Positions 9,019 through 18,023 are shown, counted from the first letter of the stretch. The stretch: 59,692 nt of DNA from Sporotomaculum syntrophicum (GCF_009932395.1 NZ_LSRS01000003.1:408712-468403); one strand, 5' to 3'. Program-made: numbers and translations. The notes: generated by a model not told the origin, from the letters alone.

Positions 9019-9174
9019 TTAAAACCTGTACATTACGTAATTAACCGTATAAAGGATTAGAGCCAGTATTAATAATCTCAAAGTGATTTGTTTTATTCTT
9101 TTATCTTTCCTAACAGTGCCAATGAGCATGCCTATTATTGCAGCGATAACTAAAGCAAAAATTAATATACCCAT
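9019..9174 (-). CDS. 51-residue single-domain membrane protein
   Basis: A short frame in the 8745-9362 gap. ATG 9174 is preceded by AAGGAGA nine bases upstream. The product has two hydrophobic stretches (MGILIFALVIAAIIGMLIG and LRLLILALILYTVNYVM) joined by a basic segment (TVRKDKRIKQ). This is a typical two-helix hairpin of a small membrane protein. Not recognised as a family. The basic loop suggests both ends face outward. The longer overlapping frames on this strand look like shadows. Confidence 0.6.
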   Translation of the reverse strand: MGILIFALVIAAIIGMLIGTVRKDKRIKQITLRLLILALILYTVNYVMYRF

Positions 9175-9362
9175 AATTTATGTCTCCTTTTAATTCAAAA
9201 CTTATCACAAAACCGCTGCATAAGCCACCTGCTAGCAAGCCGTTGCTGAAAAACACATCTGAGCCCACTGAAGCGTTGCCTAACTTATGATACCTGTCAT
9301 CCACTCTCAATTGAACTGTTTAGTTCTCACACTTAATTTGCAGGGCGGTCAGGCTTTAACAA

Positions 9363-10286
9363 CTAAATTGGCAAGGCGGTAAAGCCGAATTTGGCCGCAA
9401 TCATGGCGTAGGTGGGTACAGGCACGCCGTGCTGCCTGCCCAGGCGGACCACCTCAAAGACAAGCCCGTCTATTTCGGAAGGCCTGTCTTGTTTGATATC
9501 CCTCTGCATGGAGGTGGTAAAGTTAGGTGCGGAGTTGTCCAGGCTTTTCAGATTAGTGGCCAGGAGGTCCACTGTAAAGTGGATGTCCATTGCCCTGGCC
9601 AGTGACTCAATCTCCCGGACCAGCGCTATAAAGGTGTCCCTCTCCTGCCCTGCCCGCTGGGCTGCGCCGGCTTCCGTATCGTAATAGATGCCGCAGGCGC
9701 CCATGGGTGACACAAGGGAGAATTTTTGCAGCGCGTCTCTCTTGATGTCGTCCGATACGATAGCCCTAATGCCGCAGTCCCGCAGGTCTGCTGCCACTTG
9801 TTCCAGTACCGGCCGGTACTCCTCAGGTTTTCTCACACCGAAGACCACTCGGAAGATATCTCCGTTGTGCATAATCGTACCGGGCTCTTTTATCTCGGCG
9901 GCGATATAAATACAGCCGTCGGTCACCAGTAATCCGGGCAGTTGTTCCTGCAGCTTATTTCCTGTGCCGAAGATATTCAGCAGCGGTATGACCACCGTAT
10001 CAGAATGAGCCACTCTTTTGATAAAAGGGACGGTCGCTTCCAGGTCATAGCCCTTGACGCAGACGAATACCACATCCGGCTGCTGATGGTAGTGCTCCAT
10101 ATCCCGGGCCTTAATCGGGTAGACGGTGTAGTTGCCTTTAAGGGTGGTTTCCATTTTCAGGCCGTTACTTTGCATCGCCGCCAGGTGCTTTCCCCTGGCG
10201 ATCAGGGTGACATCCTTACCCGCTTCTGTCATAAAGGCTCCGATACTGCCTCCTGTGCCGCCGGCTCCGATGATTATGTATTTCAT
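9363..10286 (-). CDS. 2-dehydropantoate 2-reductase-like (ApbA/PanE) protein
   Basis: 307 residues, the usual length of the ApbA/PanE family, which reduces ketopantoate with NADPH or other 2-oxo acids. The N-terminal Rossmann domain carries GAGGTGGSIGAFM at about 8-20 and the substrate-side stretch VFVCVKGYDLE. The C-terminal helical domain holds MQRDIKQDRPSEIDGL near 255-270, the family's dimer and active-site motif, and ends in VPVPTYAMIAAK. No pantothenate genes are nearby, so it may act on another keto acid. AAGGAG lies about 12 bases before ATG, a little far. Confidence 0.82.
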   Translation of the reverse strand: MKYIIIGAGGTGGSIGAFMTEAGKDVTLIARGKHLAAMQSNGLKMETTLKGNYTVYPIKARDMEHYHQQPDVVFVCVKGYDLEATVPFIKRVAHSDTVVIPLLNIFGTGNKLQEQLPGLLVTDGCIYIAAEIKEPGTIMHNGDIFRVVFGVRKPEEYRPVLEQVAADLRDCGIRAIVSDDIKRDALQKFSLVSPMGACGIYYDTEAGAAQRAGQERDTFIALVREIESLARAMDIHFTVDLLATNLKSLDNSAPNFTTSMQRDIKQDRPSEIDGLVFEVVRLGRQHGVPVPTYAMIAAKFGFTALPI

Positions 10287-10490
10287 TTATGCCATTCGCT
10301 CCTTGTCTCTTCATTCATAAGTATGAATGGGGCGACAATTAAATTGCCTTCTTATATTAGTTTATCATTTCCCGGTTGGGCTGGGAATAGGTTAGCAGAA
10401 CCGGTAATGCCCGGTATGAGCGGAAGTTGGTGGTGCAGGTTCTTGGCCACATAACGGAGGATGTTGTGATTTTACTGGTTATGCTGCAAT

Positions 10491-10526
10491 GCCCGGGTGA
10501 CTGTTCCATATAACCGTCACCCGGGC
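10491..10526 (-). terminator. hairpin after arsM
   Basis: A perfect 11-bp GC-rich stem, GCCCGGGTGAC (10491-10501) with its complement at 10516-10526, 36 bases beyond the arsM stop. There is no good T-run in either direction. Confidence 0.5.
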
Positions 10527-10561
10527 TAACCAACCTTTCAATGCAGATGTTCATGGCTTGA

Positions 10562-11350
10562 TTATTTAATGGCTTCAATGATATAAGAAGCAATATAATC
10601 TTCGTAATGCATACCCGGTGCCCATGACCGGACAATCTCCTTACTGTTATCCTTGGGGGCCATTTTAATCTCGGTAAAGCCGGCCTTTTGCAGCATGGCT
10701 TTGATATCTTCAGCCAGCTCTGCGCCGCCGATACAGCAGGCGTTCAAGGCCAGGTTCTGTTTGACCTCCTCAGGCAATGGCGCGATAGCCACCACATCGG
10801 AAATGGATAGCCTGCCACCGGGCTTGAGCACCCGGTAAGCATCATTAAAGACCAGTTGTTTATCCGGGGATAGGTTGATTACACAGTTGGAGATGATTAC
10901 ATCCACGCTGGCGTCGGCGACAGGTAAGTGTTCGATTTCTCCCAACCTGAACTCTACATTGGCATAGCCGTTTTTTTGAGCATTTCTTCTGGCTAGCTTA
11001 ATCATATCCGGGGTCATGTCAATCCCGATGACATGGCCGGTTTCACCCACCTGCATTCTGGCCAGGAAACAATCAAAGCCTCCGCCGCTGCCCAGGTCAA
11101 CCACTGTTTCCCCTTCTTTAAGCGCCGCGATAGCAATCGGGTTGCCACAGCCTAAGCCCATGTTAGCTTCCTCCGGCACATTGGCCAAATCGGCTTCGGT
11201 ATACCCGATTCGCAGAGATGCTTCAGTGACATCCAGCGGCACCGGGCTGCAGCCGCTATTACCGCTGCAGCAGTTTCCCTCGGCCCCATTTACTGCAATG
11301 GCTGCATAATTTTTACGAATAAATTCTCTGACGGCTTCCTTATCTTCCAT
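10562..11350 (-). CDS. arsM: arsenite S-adenosylmethionine methyltransferase
   Basis: 262 residues. A SAM-binding Rossmann fold (VVDLGSGGGFDCFLA at about 83-97) is preceded by the NCCSG..GCSP cluster (Cys27, 28, 34) and GLGCGNP (Cys68), and followed by SNCVINL (Cys156) and ACCIGGA (Cys205/206). These are the cysteine sites typical of ArsM, which methylates As(III). The end, SWAPGMHYEDYIASYIIEA, is also family-like. GGAAGGTGA precedes ATG. An ArsR-type regulator and an acr3 remnant lie 2-2.5 kb upstream on the same strand, suggesting the remains of an arsenic operon. Confidence 0.93.
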   Translation of the reverse strand: MEDKEAVREFIRKNYAAIAVNGAEGNCCSGNSGCSPVPLDVTEASLRIGYTEADLANVPEEANMGLGCGNPIAIAALKEGETVVDLGSGGGFDCFLARMQVGETGHVIGIDMTPDMIKLARRNAQKNGYANVEFRLGEIEHLPVADASVDVIISNCVINLSPDKQLVFNDAYRVLKPGGRLSISDVVAIAPLPEEVKQNLALNACCIGGAELAEDIKAMLQKAGFTEIKMAPKDNSKEIVRSWAPGMHYEDYIASYIIEAIK

Positions 11351-11862
11351 TTAAATCACCTTCCATCTTTTTGTTGCATTTAAGCTTTTCAACTATTAAG
11401 ACGCAGGCTTAAGAAAAAGGACGCAAATTCGTACGTTTTTTTTCACAGTATCTGCAGTCACTGCATTTACGTTCATAATCTATTGTATTCATAAATCCGT
11501 TATAAAAAGAAAATTACATGTTTAAGTATTCACATTCTGCATTTCCAGGGCGTATAGTATATTTGTATATGTTTACGCAAAATTAACTTATTGAGGAAGT
11601 GCAACCCCCATGTTTAACCTTAGTCTGCCGGGTATATAAAGAACATTTAATCCCCACTTTGTTATCAGGGCGGGGATTATTGTGTAGTAATTTAAAGTTA
11701 TTGCTTTTTACATTGCTAATTAACAAATAAATGCTGTTTGAGCTTTACAGCGCAGTCTGGGTAGAACCATAATACTAAAAACCTGAGTATTGTGGTACCC
11801 AGGTTGTATTCACTATGGCTTAACTGCCGCACTAGTCTACTCTCCTGTCCTCCAATTATAGC
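11351..11862. other. gene-free gap with two hairpins
   Basis: A plus-strand terminator-like hairpin (TAATCCCC 11648-11655, GGGGATTA 11672-11679, then TTGTGTAG) follows a nine-codon frame (ATG 11611, MFNLSLPGI). That could be a short transcript, but no convincing promoter or ribosome spacing supports it. A second long imperfect hairpin spans 11757-11802 (arms of about 16 bp) and has no T-run. No real gene seen. Confidence 0.4.
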
Positions 11863-12186
11863 TTAGGTAATCCTGTGAACCTGCAGAGTTGGATATCCTT
11901 CCCTGTTATCAAGGATGATCTTAATTGTTTGCGCTGAGCCGAAATACCCTTTAGGAGTGTAAATTGTAATACCTTCAAACATAAATTTATTATAATTTTC
12001 AGGAACCAGTGGGAAGCCTAGATGCACGGCAGGCGCATTGAGAAAACCGCCACAGCCAATCACTATGGGTTCAAATTCCACGATAATGCATCCGTATCCG
12101 GCAAGAATATAAGCCTTAGCGTCTTCCGAAATATCAAAATTGACGGCAATAGGCAAATCACCAAGCGCCGATGCACTTATAGACAT
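11863..12186 (-). CDS. hypothetical protein, beta-rich
   Basis: 107 residues, not recognised. It has no signal peptide or membrane span. The sequence alternates short hydrophobic strands (YILAGYGCIIVEFEPIVIGC, LGFPLVPENYNKFMFEGI), suggesting an all-beta domain. GGGAGG lies nine bases before ATG 12186, which decides the start; in-frame upstream codons overlap or precede that site. No partner gene close by. Confidence 0.5.
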   Translation of the reverse strand: MSISASALGDLPIAVNFDISEDAKAYILAGYGCIIVEFEPIVIGCGGFLNAPAVHLGFPLVPENYNKFMFEGITIYTPKGYFGSAQTIKIILDNREGYPTLQVHRIT

Positions 12187-12364
12187 TTTAACCATCCTCC
12201 CTATATAATTTTCAATAGCAACCCTTTTCAACGAAAACCCGTAATAACATAAATTCACATACAATACCTGCAGTCAAGCTATAAATTACTTTGCTGTTGA
12301 GCTTCCATCAGTTAAGCGCAATTGTTTACTAAGCTCCCTACGAGAGCTATTCGTCACATTTTCC

Positions 12365-13138
12365 TCACCCTGATCCCTGCTTTGGTTCCGGTGTCGGAGG
12401 TTCCGGTTTGGGGTCGGCATCGTTTTGTGCTGGATCTTGTTGCGGAGGGTCTGTATTTGTTGGTTCATTAACTACTTGACCAGTAGAGTCGGAACTTTGC
12501 TCCTCTACCGGTATTACAACAGCAGGCTGTTGATTAGTTTTTTCTGTAGATGCATTATTATCCGTTTTCACCGTTTGATTTGTCTGAGGTGCTTGTACTT
12601 TACCAATAGTACCAGTCTCAATATTATTTAGGCCAGTGTTTTCTGTCGTGTTATTGCTATGAATTTCCTTTATTGTTGCATCCGCTGGAGTTGTTTCTTC
12701 CCCCACAGCTGCCGGCACTGTTAGCTTACCTTCCGTCTTACTGTGTGCAGGCTGCGCATAAAATATCATTGGCCATGTATACCATAAAGCAACTATTAGT
12801 ATAGCCGGCAAAACAGCCACAGGTGTTTTCCACCAGGCCACGGCAGCAAGCAATGCGAAACCCGCCGCTGCTATACAATATATACAGGGTATAATCTCAT
12901 TACTTTGCCAGTCCCAAATTATGTAAATAACTAAAAACAGATGCACCAGCACAGCAAACCACAATAAAAGCGATGTTCTACGGTGGCTAATTAAAACAGC
13001 AATAGCACAAACTGTATAAAAAGCAATACCGATATAAGCTAAATTATTACCCCTTTCATATGCTGCTATGATAGCCCCGGCTAGTGCCGCAATTACGACT
13101 AACTTCTTTACCAGCATCAGGAGTTTATTATTTTCCAC
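12365..13138 (-). CDS. polytopic membrane protein with Pro/Thr-rich tail
   Basis: About 257 residues, unrecognised. Five hydrophobic segments fill the first 140 residues, including LVVIAALAGAIIAAYE, LLLWFAVLVHLFLVIYIIW and PAILIVALWYTWPMIFYA. A low-complexity polar tail of about 115 residues (Thr, Asn, Gln, Pro, Glu) follows and ends in PKPEPPTPEPKQGSG, typical of an extracytoplasmic stalk. A CIYC pair lies at the fourth segment. The best start is GTG 13138, seven bases after GGGGGA; ATG 13156 overlaps that site. Confidence 0.55.
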   Translation of the reverse strand: MENNKLLMLVKKLVVIAALAGAIIAAYERGNNLAYIGIAFYTVCAIAVLISHRRTSLLLWFAVLVHLFLVIYIIWDWQSNEIIPCIYCIAAAGFALLAAVAWWKTPVAVLPAILIVALWYTWPMIFYAQPAHSKTEGKLTVPAAVGEETTPADATIKEIHSNNTTENTGLNNIETGTIGKVQAPQTNQTVKTDNNASTEKTNQQPAVVIPVEEQSSDSTGQVVNEPTNTDPPQQDPAQNDADPKPEPPTPEPKQGSG

Positions 13139-13184
13139 ATCAATTCCCCCACACATCTAATTTACTACTGGATTAATTACTAAC

Positions 13185-13274
13185 TTAGTTTCTGTCCACC
13201 GGGGTCCATCTGGATGGCCAGGATTTGTGCCTGGGCTGCCCGATATCATAACGTTTGGGGTTATTCTCCGCCAT
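13185..13274 (-). CDS. 29-residue small ORF with strong ribosome site
   Basis: ATG 13274 is preceded by AAGGAGG (11 bases), much stronger than expected by chance. The frame encodes a polar, basic, Trp/Pro-rich peptide (RYDIGQPRHKSWPSRWTPVD) of 29 residues, lying 47 bases before the start of the membrane-protein gene on the same strand. Family unknown; it could be a small protein or a leader frame for that gene. Confidence 0.45.
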   Translation of the reverse strand: MAENNPKRYDIGQPRHKSWPSRWTPVDRN

Positions 13275-13318
13275 GTATTTGTATACCTCCTTGCTTCATC
13301 CATTGCGCTGCTCACCGG

Positions 13319-13687
13319 TTAATTGACTTTTTTATTGTTAAAGGGGACCATTTCATTTTCAGTGCGTAAACAAGCACCGTAATTGCGTTCCTTTTTCCGG
13401 TGGGCTAGGTTGTCGGCTATTTGGGCAAATAAGCCGTTATTAATTGCTGCTAATCTTAGTTTAAAAACATTTTCATTTAAGGAATAAAACACCCAGCGGC
13501 CATCTTTGTCGTCTAGTACCAGATTGCTTTTCCTTAAAATCCTGAGGTGGTGAGAAACAGCCGGCTGGGACATAGCCAGCTCTTCCATAATTTCACAAAC
13601 ACACAAATCTTGCATGGACAACATGAAGATAATTTTCAACCTGGTTTCATCAACTATAACCTTTAAAAAATCCAACATTTCTTTCAT
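13319..13687 (-). CDS. ArsR/SmtB-family metalloregulator
   Basis: 122 residues with a winged helix-turn-helix (about 10-85: VDETRLKIIFML, MSQPAVSHHLRILRKSNLV, then the wing GRWVFYSL). The DLCVCE motif (Cys29 and Cys31) at the start of the recognition helices is the As(III)/Sb(III) site of classic ArsR repressors. It would release DNA when arsenite binds. GAGGAA stands five bases before ATG. The transcript's upstream neighbour is an acr3 fragment and arsM lies downstream, so arsenic sensing is likely. Confidence 0.88.
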   Translation of the reverse strand: MKEMLDFLKVIVDETRLKIIFMLSMQDLCVCEIMEELAMSQPAVSHHLRILRKSNLVLDDKDGRWVFYSLNENVFKLRLAAINNGLFAQIADNLAHRKKERNYGACLRTENEMVPFNNKKVN

Positions 13688-13732
13688 GGTATTTCCTCAA
13701 AAAAAGTGCTGGTGGAAGCGAGTGCCTCCAGG

Positions 13733-13880
13733 CTAACGACTCGCTGTTACCTGGCCGGAATTTATGCCGAATAAAGCTACAGCTACGGCAATAGCCAATT
13801 CAAAGTATTACTTGCCGCGGTAAAGGAAAGGGTAGTGGTATGCTCATAGTTGATGCCCAGCTTTTTGCTTATGAAGAATG
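13733..13880 (-). pseudogene. acr3 arsenite efflux pump, C-terminal fragment
   Basis: Minus-strand sequence encodes FISKKLGINYEHTTTLSF, then AASN, and after a one-base shift FELAIAVAVALFGINSGQV. This is the last conserved membrane region of ACR3-type arsenite permeases. It breaks off at a TAG (13733-13735), 46 bases before arsR. The rest of the gene is absent. This explains the coding-like DNA and the apparent leader hairpin upstream of arsR. Confidence 0.7.
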
Positions 13881-14242
13881 AAAACAAGAACATCGGTTAT
13901 TGAATCAGCCATGCATTTTATTCCCCTATCATATAAAATATATCATCCTTATTCTAGCAAATCGTTTAAATTTGAACAACCTTTTTGAAATTAACCATTA
14001 ATAACTAACCCGTAAAACAAACTTATCATAGATAAATTCCGTATATTTTTTTCACTCATCTGTAAACGTTCTTTTCAATTCTTTTGTCAGTTGTTCCTTA
14101 ACGTAACCGATAAAAATTTGGCCAAATTGCTTCATTCTTACATAAAATATTTTTTATATTTAAAGTAAAATATGTCATATAAAAGTTCACTTATATAATA
14201 ATTGCATATCTTCATTAAAGTCAACAGTTTGCATTTATAACA

Positions 14243-14284
14243 GAACAACCCCGGCAAGGATTTATATTCCTCGTGGGGTTGTTC
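14243..14284. terminator. hairpin in the dead Crp-type gene region
   Basis: A ten-bp stem, GAACAACCCC (14243-14252) with GGGGTTGTTC (14275-14284). It lies at the 3' end of the degenerate Crp-like frame on the minus strand. No strong T-run. Confidence 0.4.
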
Positions 14285-14289
14285 CGGTC

Positions 14290-14729
14290 TCTGTATAGTT
14301 GAGCTATCAGCCCGCCTGCAATTTTTGCCATTTCATCAATTATTTCTTTAGCCAGGGCATTGTCTTTATCCATATAGTTATTAACTTCCTCTTAAGAAAT
14401 TGAGGACAGGGTAACGTCTGTCAAAGCAATAAAAGAGACGGAGGTAGTGTTTTTCCCAAATACGGGCTACAGACATAGGATACTGCATTCTCCCAGAATA
14501 TCAATCAGGTTTTCTTCACCTTTCTCACTCACATGGACGTACTCTACTAATCCATTTATTATGAAATATAAATGAGCCGGTCTTTTCCCCTGCTATACTA
14601 TGACCGTTTTCTTGGGGTATTTAACATGTGGCCTATTTATGAAAATTTTATGCCACCTTCTTAAACCGGATGGATCATAAATAACTCTATAGTTCAGGAA
14701 AATACCCCCCCATATGCTCTCATCCTTTT
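14290..14729 (-). pseudogene. Crp/Fnr-family regulator, cyclic-nucleotide-binding-type domain with in-frame stops
   Basis: One minus-strand frame reads as a Crp-type sensor domain: GKRPAHLYFIINGLVEYVHV, EKGEENLIDILGE, then FGKNTTSVSFIALTDVTLSS. It is interrupted by TAG, TAG and TAA but contains no frameshift across about 115 codons. The C-terminal helix-turn-helix is missing. In Peptococcaceae this family includes many sensors without a nucleotide ligand. The remaining part of 13881-14919 shows no gene. Confidence 0.65.
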
Positions 14730-14919
14730 TTCGTCAGAACTACTATACATCATTATAAGATTGTTGAGAAAGTTTTGTTATCTTCTAAAGTTCCACATTT
14801 TGGCGTAATATCCTTCCACAAAATAACATAATAATGTTCAAATGACATCTTCTTTAAAAACACCCGTCAAATAAAGAGCTTTCCAAGTGTTTAAAGTGAT
14901 AAATAATATCAAACTGCTC

Positions 14920-16212
14920 TTAGAACTTTTTGTATTTTTGGATCTCACGCCAAAATTCATTAATACAGTTTTGTTCTTCGGCTCTTTTTATGAGCTTATT
15001 TATAATTTGGACATGTTTTAGACCTTCGTCCTCTTGACGCCCCAGAGATAAATGAGAAATAATTGTTTCACGTATGACTAAGGGAAGACTCATAAATGTA
15101 TAAGTTAATGTTTTGTAACTAACATGATTATTGGTTTGATTTATAACGAAGGGGATATACTCTTTACTAGATGAATCATCTCTTGTGTTTTCTTTTACTT
15201 TTATTAACGGAATCTTATAGTTTTTGTATATTTTTTTATTGCACAAATTGGTATCGGCAATAAAACGATCTTCTTGATCATCTAAAATTCGAGGATAAAT
15301 TCTTATATCTAGATAATCTTTTTTGTCTTCAGTAAAGATGCTTAATGTGATCCAATTATATCGTGGTATCCAATCAGGTTCCCCTCTTGAAGGGTGAGTT
15401 GCTCCACTGCCAACAATCAGTGTGCTTCTAATTTGTTCAATAGTTTGAATGTGTTTGTGGCCGTAAAGCTGAATGTGCACCCTAGAATCCATTTTGTTTT
15501 TTAGCTTTAATTTCGGGTCTTGCCAACATTGCGGCGGGTGATGACACAATGTAAGATATATTTCATTCTCTCTTCGACTTGGTATTTGACTCTCATTGAT
15601 AAACATCAATCGTTCTTCAGCACCTTGAGCATTATCGTCGGCATTTGATATTATTGTGGAATTCATTCCGAGAATTTTTAAATTATACTTGTTGTTTAAT
15701 GGGAACTCCGCTTCCCATTGCGGTTTATCCGGACTGATAAAACATCCGTATTTTCCGGCAAATTCCGTAATGTAACATTCAATGGGGGCAAAGAGTATAT
15801 TATTATACTTATCCCTAGATAATTTTGCTAAAGTGTCATTGAACGTTTCGACAGAATCGGATGTCGCCAGTTTGTCCTGTATTAATTTCACGATATAACT
15901 TTCTTTGGGAACATCCTGGTCTACATCATGATTTCCCGGAACACAAAATACATCTTCTTCAGCTATTTCCAATCGTGAACACAATTCACGAAGAAATACA
16001 GCTCCAACTGCATACTCTTCATATTTTCCACTAAAAGCAATATCACCACAAATCAGAACACCTTTGATATTTATTAGGTGCTGCTTCGCATTATCACTAA
16101 TATCGTTTAATAATTCATTTCGTAAATCCTCATCTACATCGTACCTATCACCACTAAATTTTGTAAAGTGAATATCTGATAAGTGAATAAATGAAATCAA
16201 TTTATTTATCAC
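14920..16212 (-). CDS. calcineurin-like metallophosphoesterase with effector-associated-like C-terminal domain
   Basis: 430 residues. The N-terminal two-thirds is a complete metallophosphoesterase: HLSDIHF (Asp13, His15), ICGDIAFSG (Asp57), VPGNHDVD (Asn94, His95), LCHHPPQ and LYGHKHIQ supply the bimetal centre. After a linker, the last 65 residues form a helical module (YTFMSLPLVIRETIISHLSL, then INEFWREIQKYKK). Its pattern is like the small effector-associated domains that recruit effectors in bacterial conflict systems; this second assignment is inference. It lies alone between gene debris with low GC, consistent with transfer. Substrate could be a nucleotide, nucleic acid or phosphoprotein. 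Confidence 0.8.
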   Translation of the reverse strand: MINKLISFIHLSDIHFTKFSGDRYDVDEDLRNELLNDISDNAKQHLINIKGVLICGDIAFSGKYEEYAVGAVFLRELCSRLEIAEEDVFCVPGNHDVDQDVPKESYIVKLIQDKLATSDSVETFNDTLAKLSRDKYNNILFAPIECYITEFAGKYGCFISPDKPQWEAEFPLNNKYNLKILGMNSTIISNADDNAQGAEERLMFINESQIPSRRENEIYLTLCHHPPQCWQDPKLKLKNKMDSRVHIQLYGHKHIQTIEQIRSTLIVGSGATHPSRGEPDWIPRYNWITLSIFTEDKKDYLDIRIYPRILDDQEDRFIADTNLCNKKIYKNYKIPLIKVKENTRDDSSSKEYIPFVINQTNNHVSYKTLTYTFMSLPLVIRETIISHLSLGRQEDEGLKHVQIINKLIKRAEEQNCINEFWREIQKYKKF

Positions 16213-16262
16213 CTCGTTCTTAGTGCTCCCACATAGTTTAAATGCACCAGGCCTTATATAAT

Positions 16263-16367
16263 ATGCTGCAAGACCAATTAATTATAAAGGAAATTGCTCT
16301 TGGGCTGCTGCCGGTGGAAATGAATGTAAATATTGGGCAAAAAAAAACTGGCTTTACGCCAGGCTGA
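16263..16367 (+). other. coding-like 34-codon fragment and minus-strand terminator
   Basis: A plus-strand frame (LIIKEIALGLLPVEMNVNIG) looks like a protein remnant, without a ribosome site and of unknown family. On the minus strand CTGGC/GCCAG (16348-16352, 16358-16362) followed by nine Ts (16347-16339) forms a good intrinsic terminator, but no minus-strand gene is left upstream of it. Nothing else is seen in 16213-16575. Confidence 0.35.
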
Positions 16368-16575
16368 CTTAAAGGATTTTCTGTCATTTCCAGCATGTCC
16401 TGGATACCCTGAGACTTCAGAGATTAAACTTAGAATTTATTTGCAAGCACCTGATTTCTTAATTAATTTATTAGCTTGTTTGTGGTTTTAAACATGTTTT
16501 TTTATATCAATTGGCATGGCCAGCCGTAATGGTCTGTTTATCTCTCTCCTATAATGTATTGCGATCTAAAAAATC

Positions 16576-17155
16576 TTGTTGTTATTTACAGGTTGTTTAT
16601 CCTTGGCGGTGTACTACTTTTTTCATCCCTACGCTTATTTATTACCAGCTAAACTAGCCCGAATTTTGTTGGGTGATTTTTCGCTGGTTCTTTTAACCGG
16701 GTTTTTATCTATAGGCCTATTTATGGCCACGTATGTTTTAACTGGTAATTATAAACCCCCAACCATAGCCGCTGCAGGTTTATCATTTATGACATTGGGC
16801 CTGGTGGGGCACTTTACATGTTTTTTGATAACAAGATTTCCTGCTTCACCCAGTTACATAATCTTTGTCGTTGGCCTGACATTGCTGATGTATGCAGCTT
16901 TGCTCTTTGTAAAGACAGATGGCGCACATGTTAATCCAGCTGTTTGGGCTGGCAGAAACGCCCTCAATATTTTTGTTTTGCATTACCTAATTTATGTTTA
17001 TGCCAAATATGCAGGCCTGCTTGGATTATTTAACAAGCCCTTACTCGGTGCTGGTTGCTTTGGCAGTAACGGCTTTCTTTTTACTGCTAAGCAAATGGAT
17101 GGTCTGGCCGCTTGCAGGCCGCCACCGCAATAATATGTACCAATGCGGTGTTTAG
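16576..17155 (+). pseudogene. membrane acyltransferase-like protein, 5' truncated and frameshifted
   Basis: The frame encodes about 155 residues of membrane helices like the C-terminal half of acyltransferase-3/DUF1624-type proteins (VWAGRNALNIFVLHYLIYVY). Near 17040 the reading frame breaks: the original frame continues with a meaningless tail to 17133, while the +1 frame gives the expected last helix (YSVLVALAVTAFFLLLSKW) and stops at 17155. The N-terminal half is missing and an in-frame TAA lies at 16568. Non-functional. Confidence 0.7.
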
Positions 17156-17235
17156 AAGTCACTAGTATATCTTAATCTAGTATATTGATTCGGGAATGCC
17201 GTCATGGTATATTTGTATTCCTTTTGAATGAAACG

Positions 17236-17263
17236 TTGTCATGAACTTGATTTGGTTTATAAT
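17236..17263 (+). promoter_or_regulatory. promoter for the methyltransferase gene
   Basis: TTGTCA (17236-17241), 16 bases, TATAAT (17258-17263), 94 bases before the start codon at 17357, which has AAAGGAGG ahead of it. Confidence 0.6.
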
Positions 17264-17356
17264 AGAAAATAAAGAAGGAATAACATTTTGTGCCGCCAAG
17301 CGAGAAAGTGGTGCATCGATGGAAGGTATGGGTAAGCCTAAAGGAGGTTAAACAAG

Positions 17357-17962
17357 ATGAAGATAGAGGAACGTTATAAGAAAAGATATAAAACAGGCGA
17401 TACTCCATGGGATATTGGTAAACCTGATTTTAACCTTATTCAGACTGTATCCACAATGGCTATAACACCATGTAAAACACTGGATATTGGATGCGGAACT
17501 GGTGATAACTCTATATGGCTTGCCCAAAACAGCTTTGATGTGATAGGTATTGATACTTCGGAAACTGCAATACAGAACGCTGTTGAGAAAGCTTCCAAAG
17601 CTAATCTCAAATGTACCTTTATTATGCTTGACTTTCTGACTAACAAAATTGATGGGGCGCCATTTGGTTTTGCATTTGATAGAGGTTGTTTTCATTCATT
17701 AAATACAGATGAAGCACGGAAGAGCTTTGCAGAAAATGTAGCTGCACATTTAGAAAATTATGGCTTGTGGCTAAGTATTATTGGCAACGCTGATGAACAA
17801 CGTGACAGACCGGGTCCACCTCAGCTTGCTGCTAGGGATATTGTTAACGCTGTAGAGTCTCACTTCGAAATTCTTTCGCTCGTTTCAAGCTATTTTGGGT
17901 CTAACAGCCCAACCCCTCCTAGAGCCTGGGTTTGCTTAATGCGTAAAAGGCATTTCGCATAA
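17357..17962 (+). CDS. class I SAM-dependent methyltransferase
   Basis: 201 residues, thiopurine methyltransferase/TehB-like size. It has a short N-terminal segment with GDTPWDIGKPDF, common in this group, then SAM motif I LDIGCGTGDNSIWLA (about 42-56), acidic IGIDTSE and motif IV FDRGCFHSL. The C-terminal part ends RAWVCLMRKR. The substrate is not predictable; relatives act on small thiols, selenium or tellurium compounds. It has its own promoter and an intrinsic terminator at 18024, so it is a single-gene unit. Confidence 0.82.
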   Translation: MKIEERYKKRYKTGDTPWDIGKPDFNLIQTVSTMAITPCKTLDIGCGTGDNSIWLAQNSFDVIGIDTSETAIQNAVEKASKANLKCTFIMLDFLTNKIDGAPFGFAFDRGCFHSLNTDEARKSFAENVAAHLENYGLWLSIIGNADEQRDRPGPPQLAARDIVNAVESHFEILSLVSSYFGSNSPTPPRAWVCLMRKRHFA

Positions 17963-18023
17963 ATACCTGGTAACCATCATTAATAATGCCAAGATTTTAA
18001 AATATACGGTTAAAATAAAAGGC

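Noticed and set aside
13688-13760. GCGAGT/ACTCGC hairpin with T-run upstream of arsR, first read as a riboswitch or attenuator
   Set aside because: The sequence translates as the end of an Acr3 pump (LAIAVAVALFGINSGQV); the fold is incidental coding remnant.
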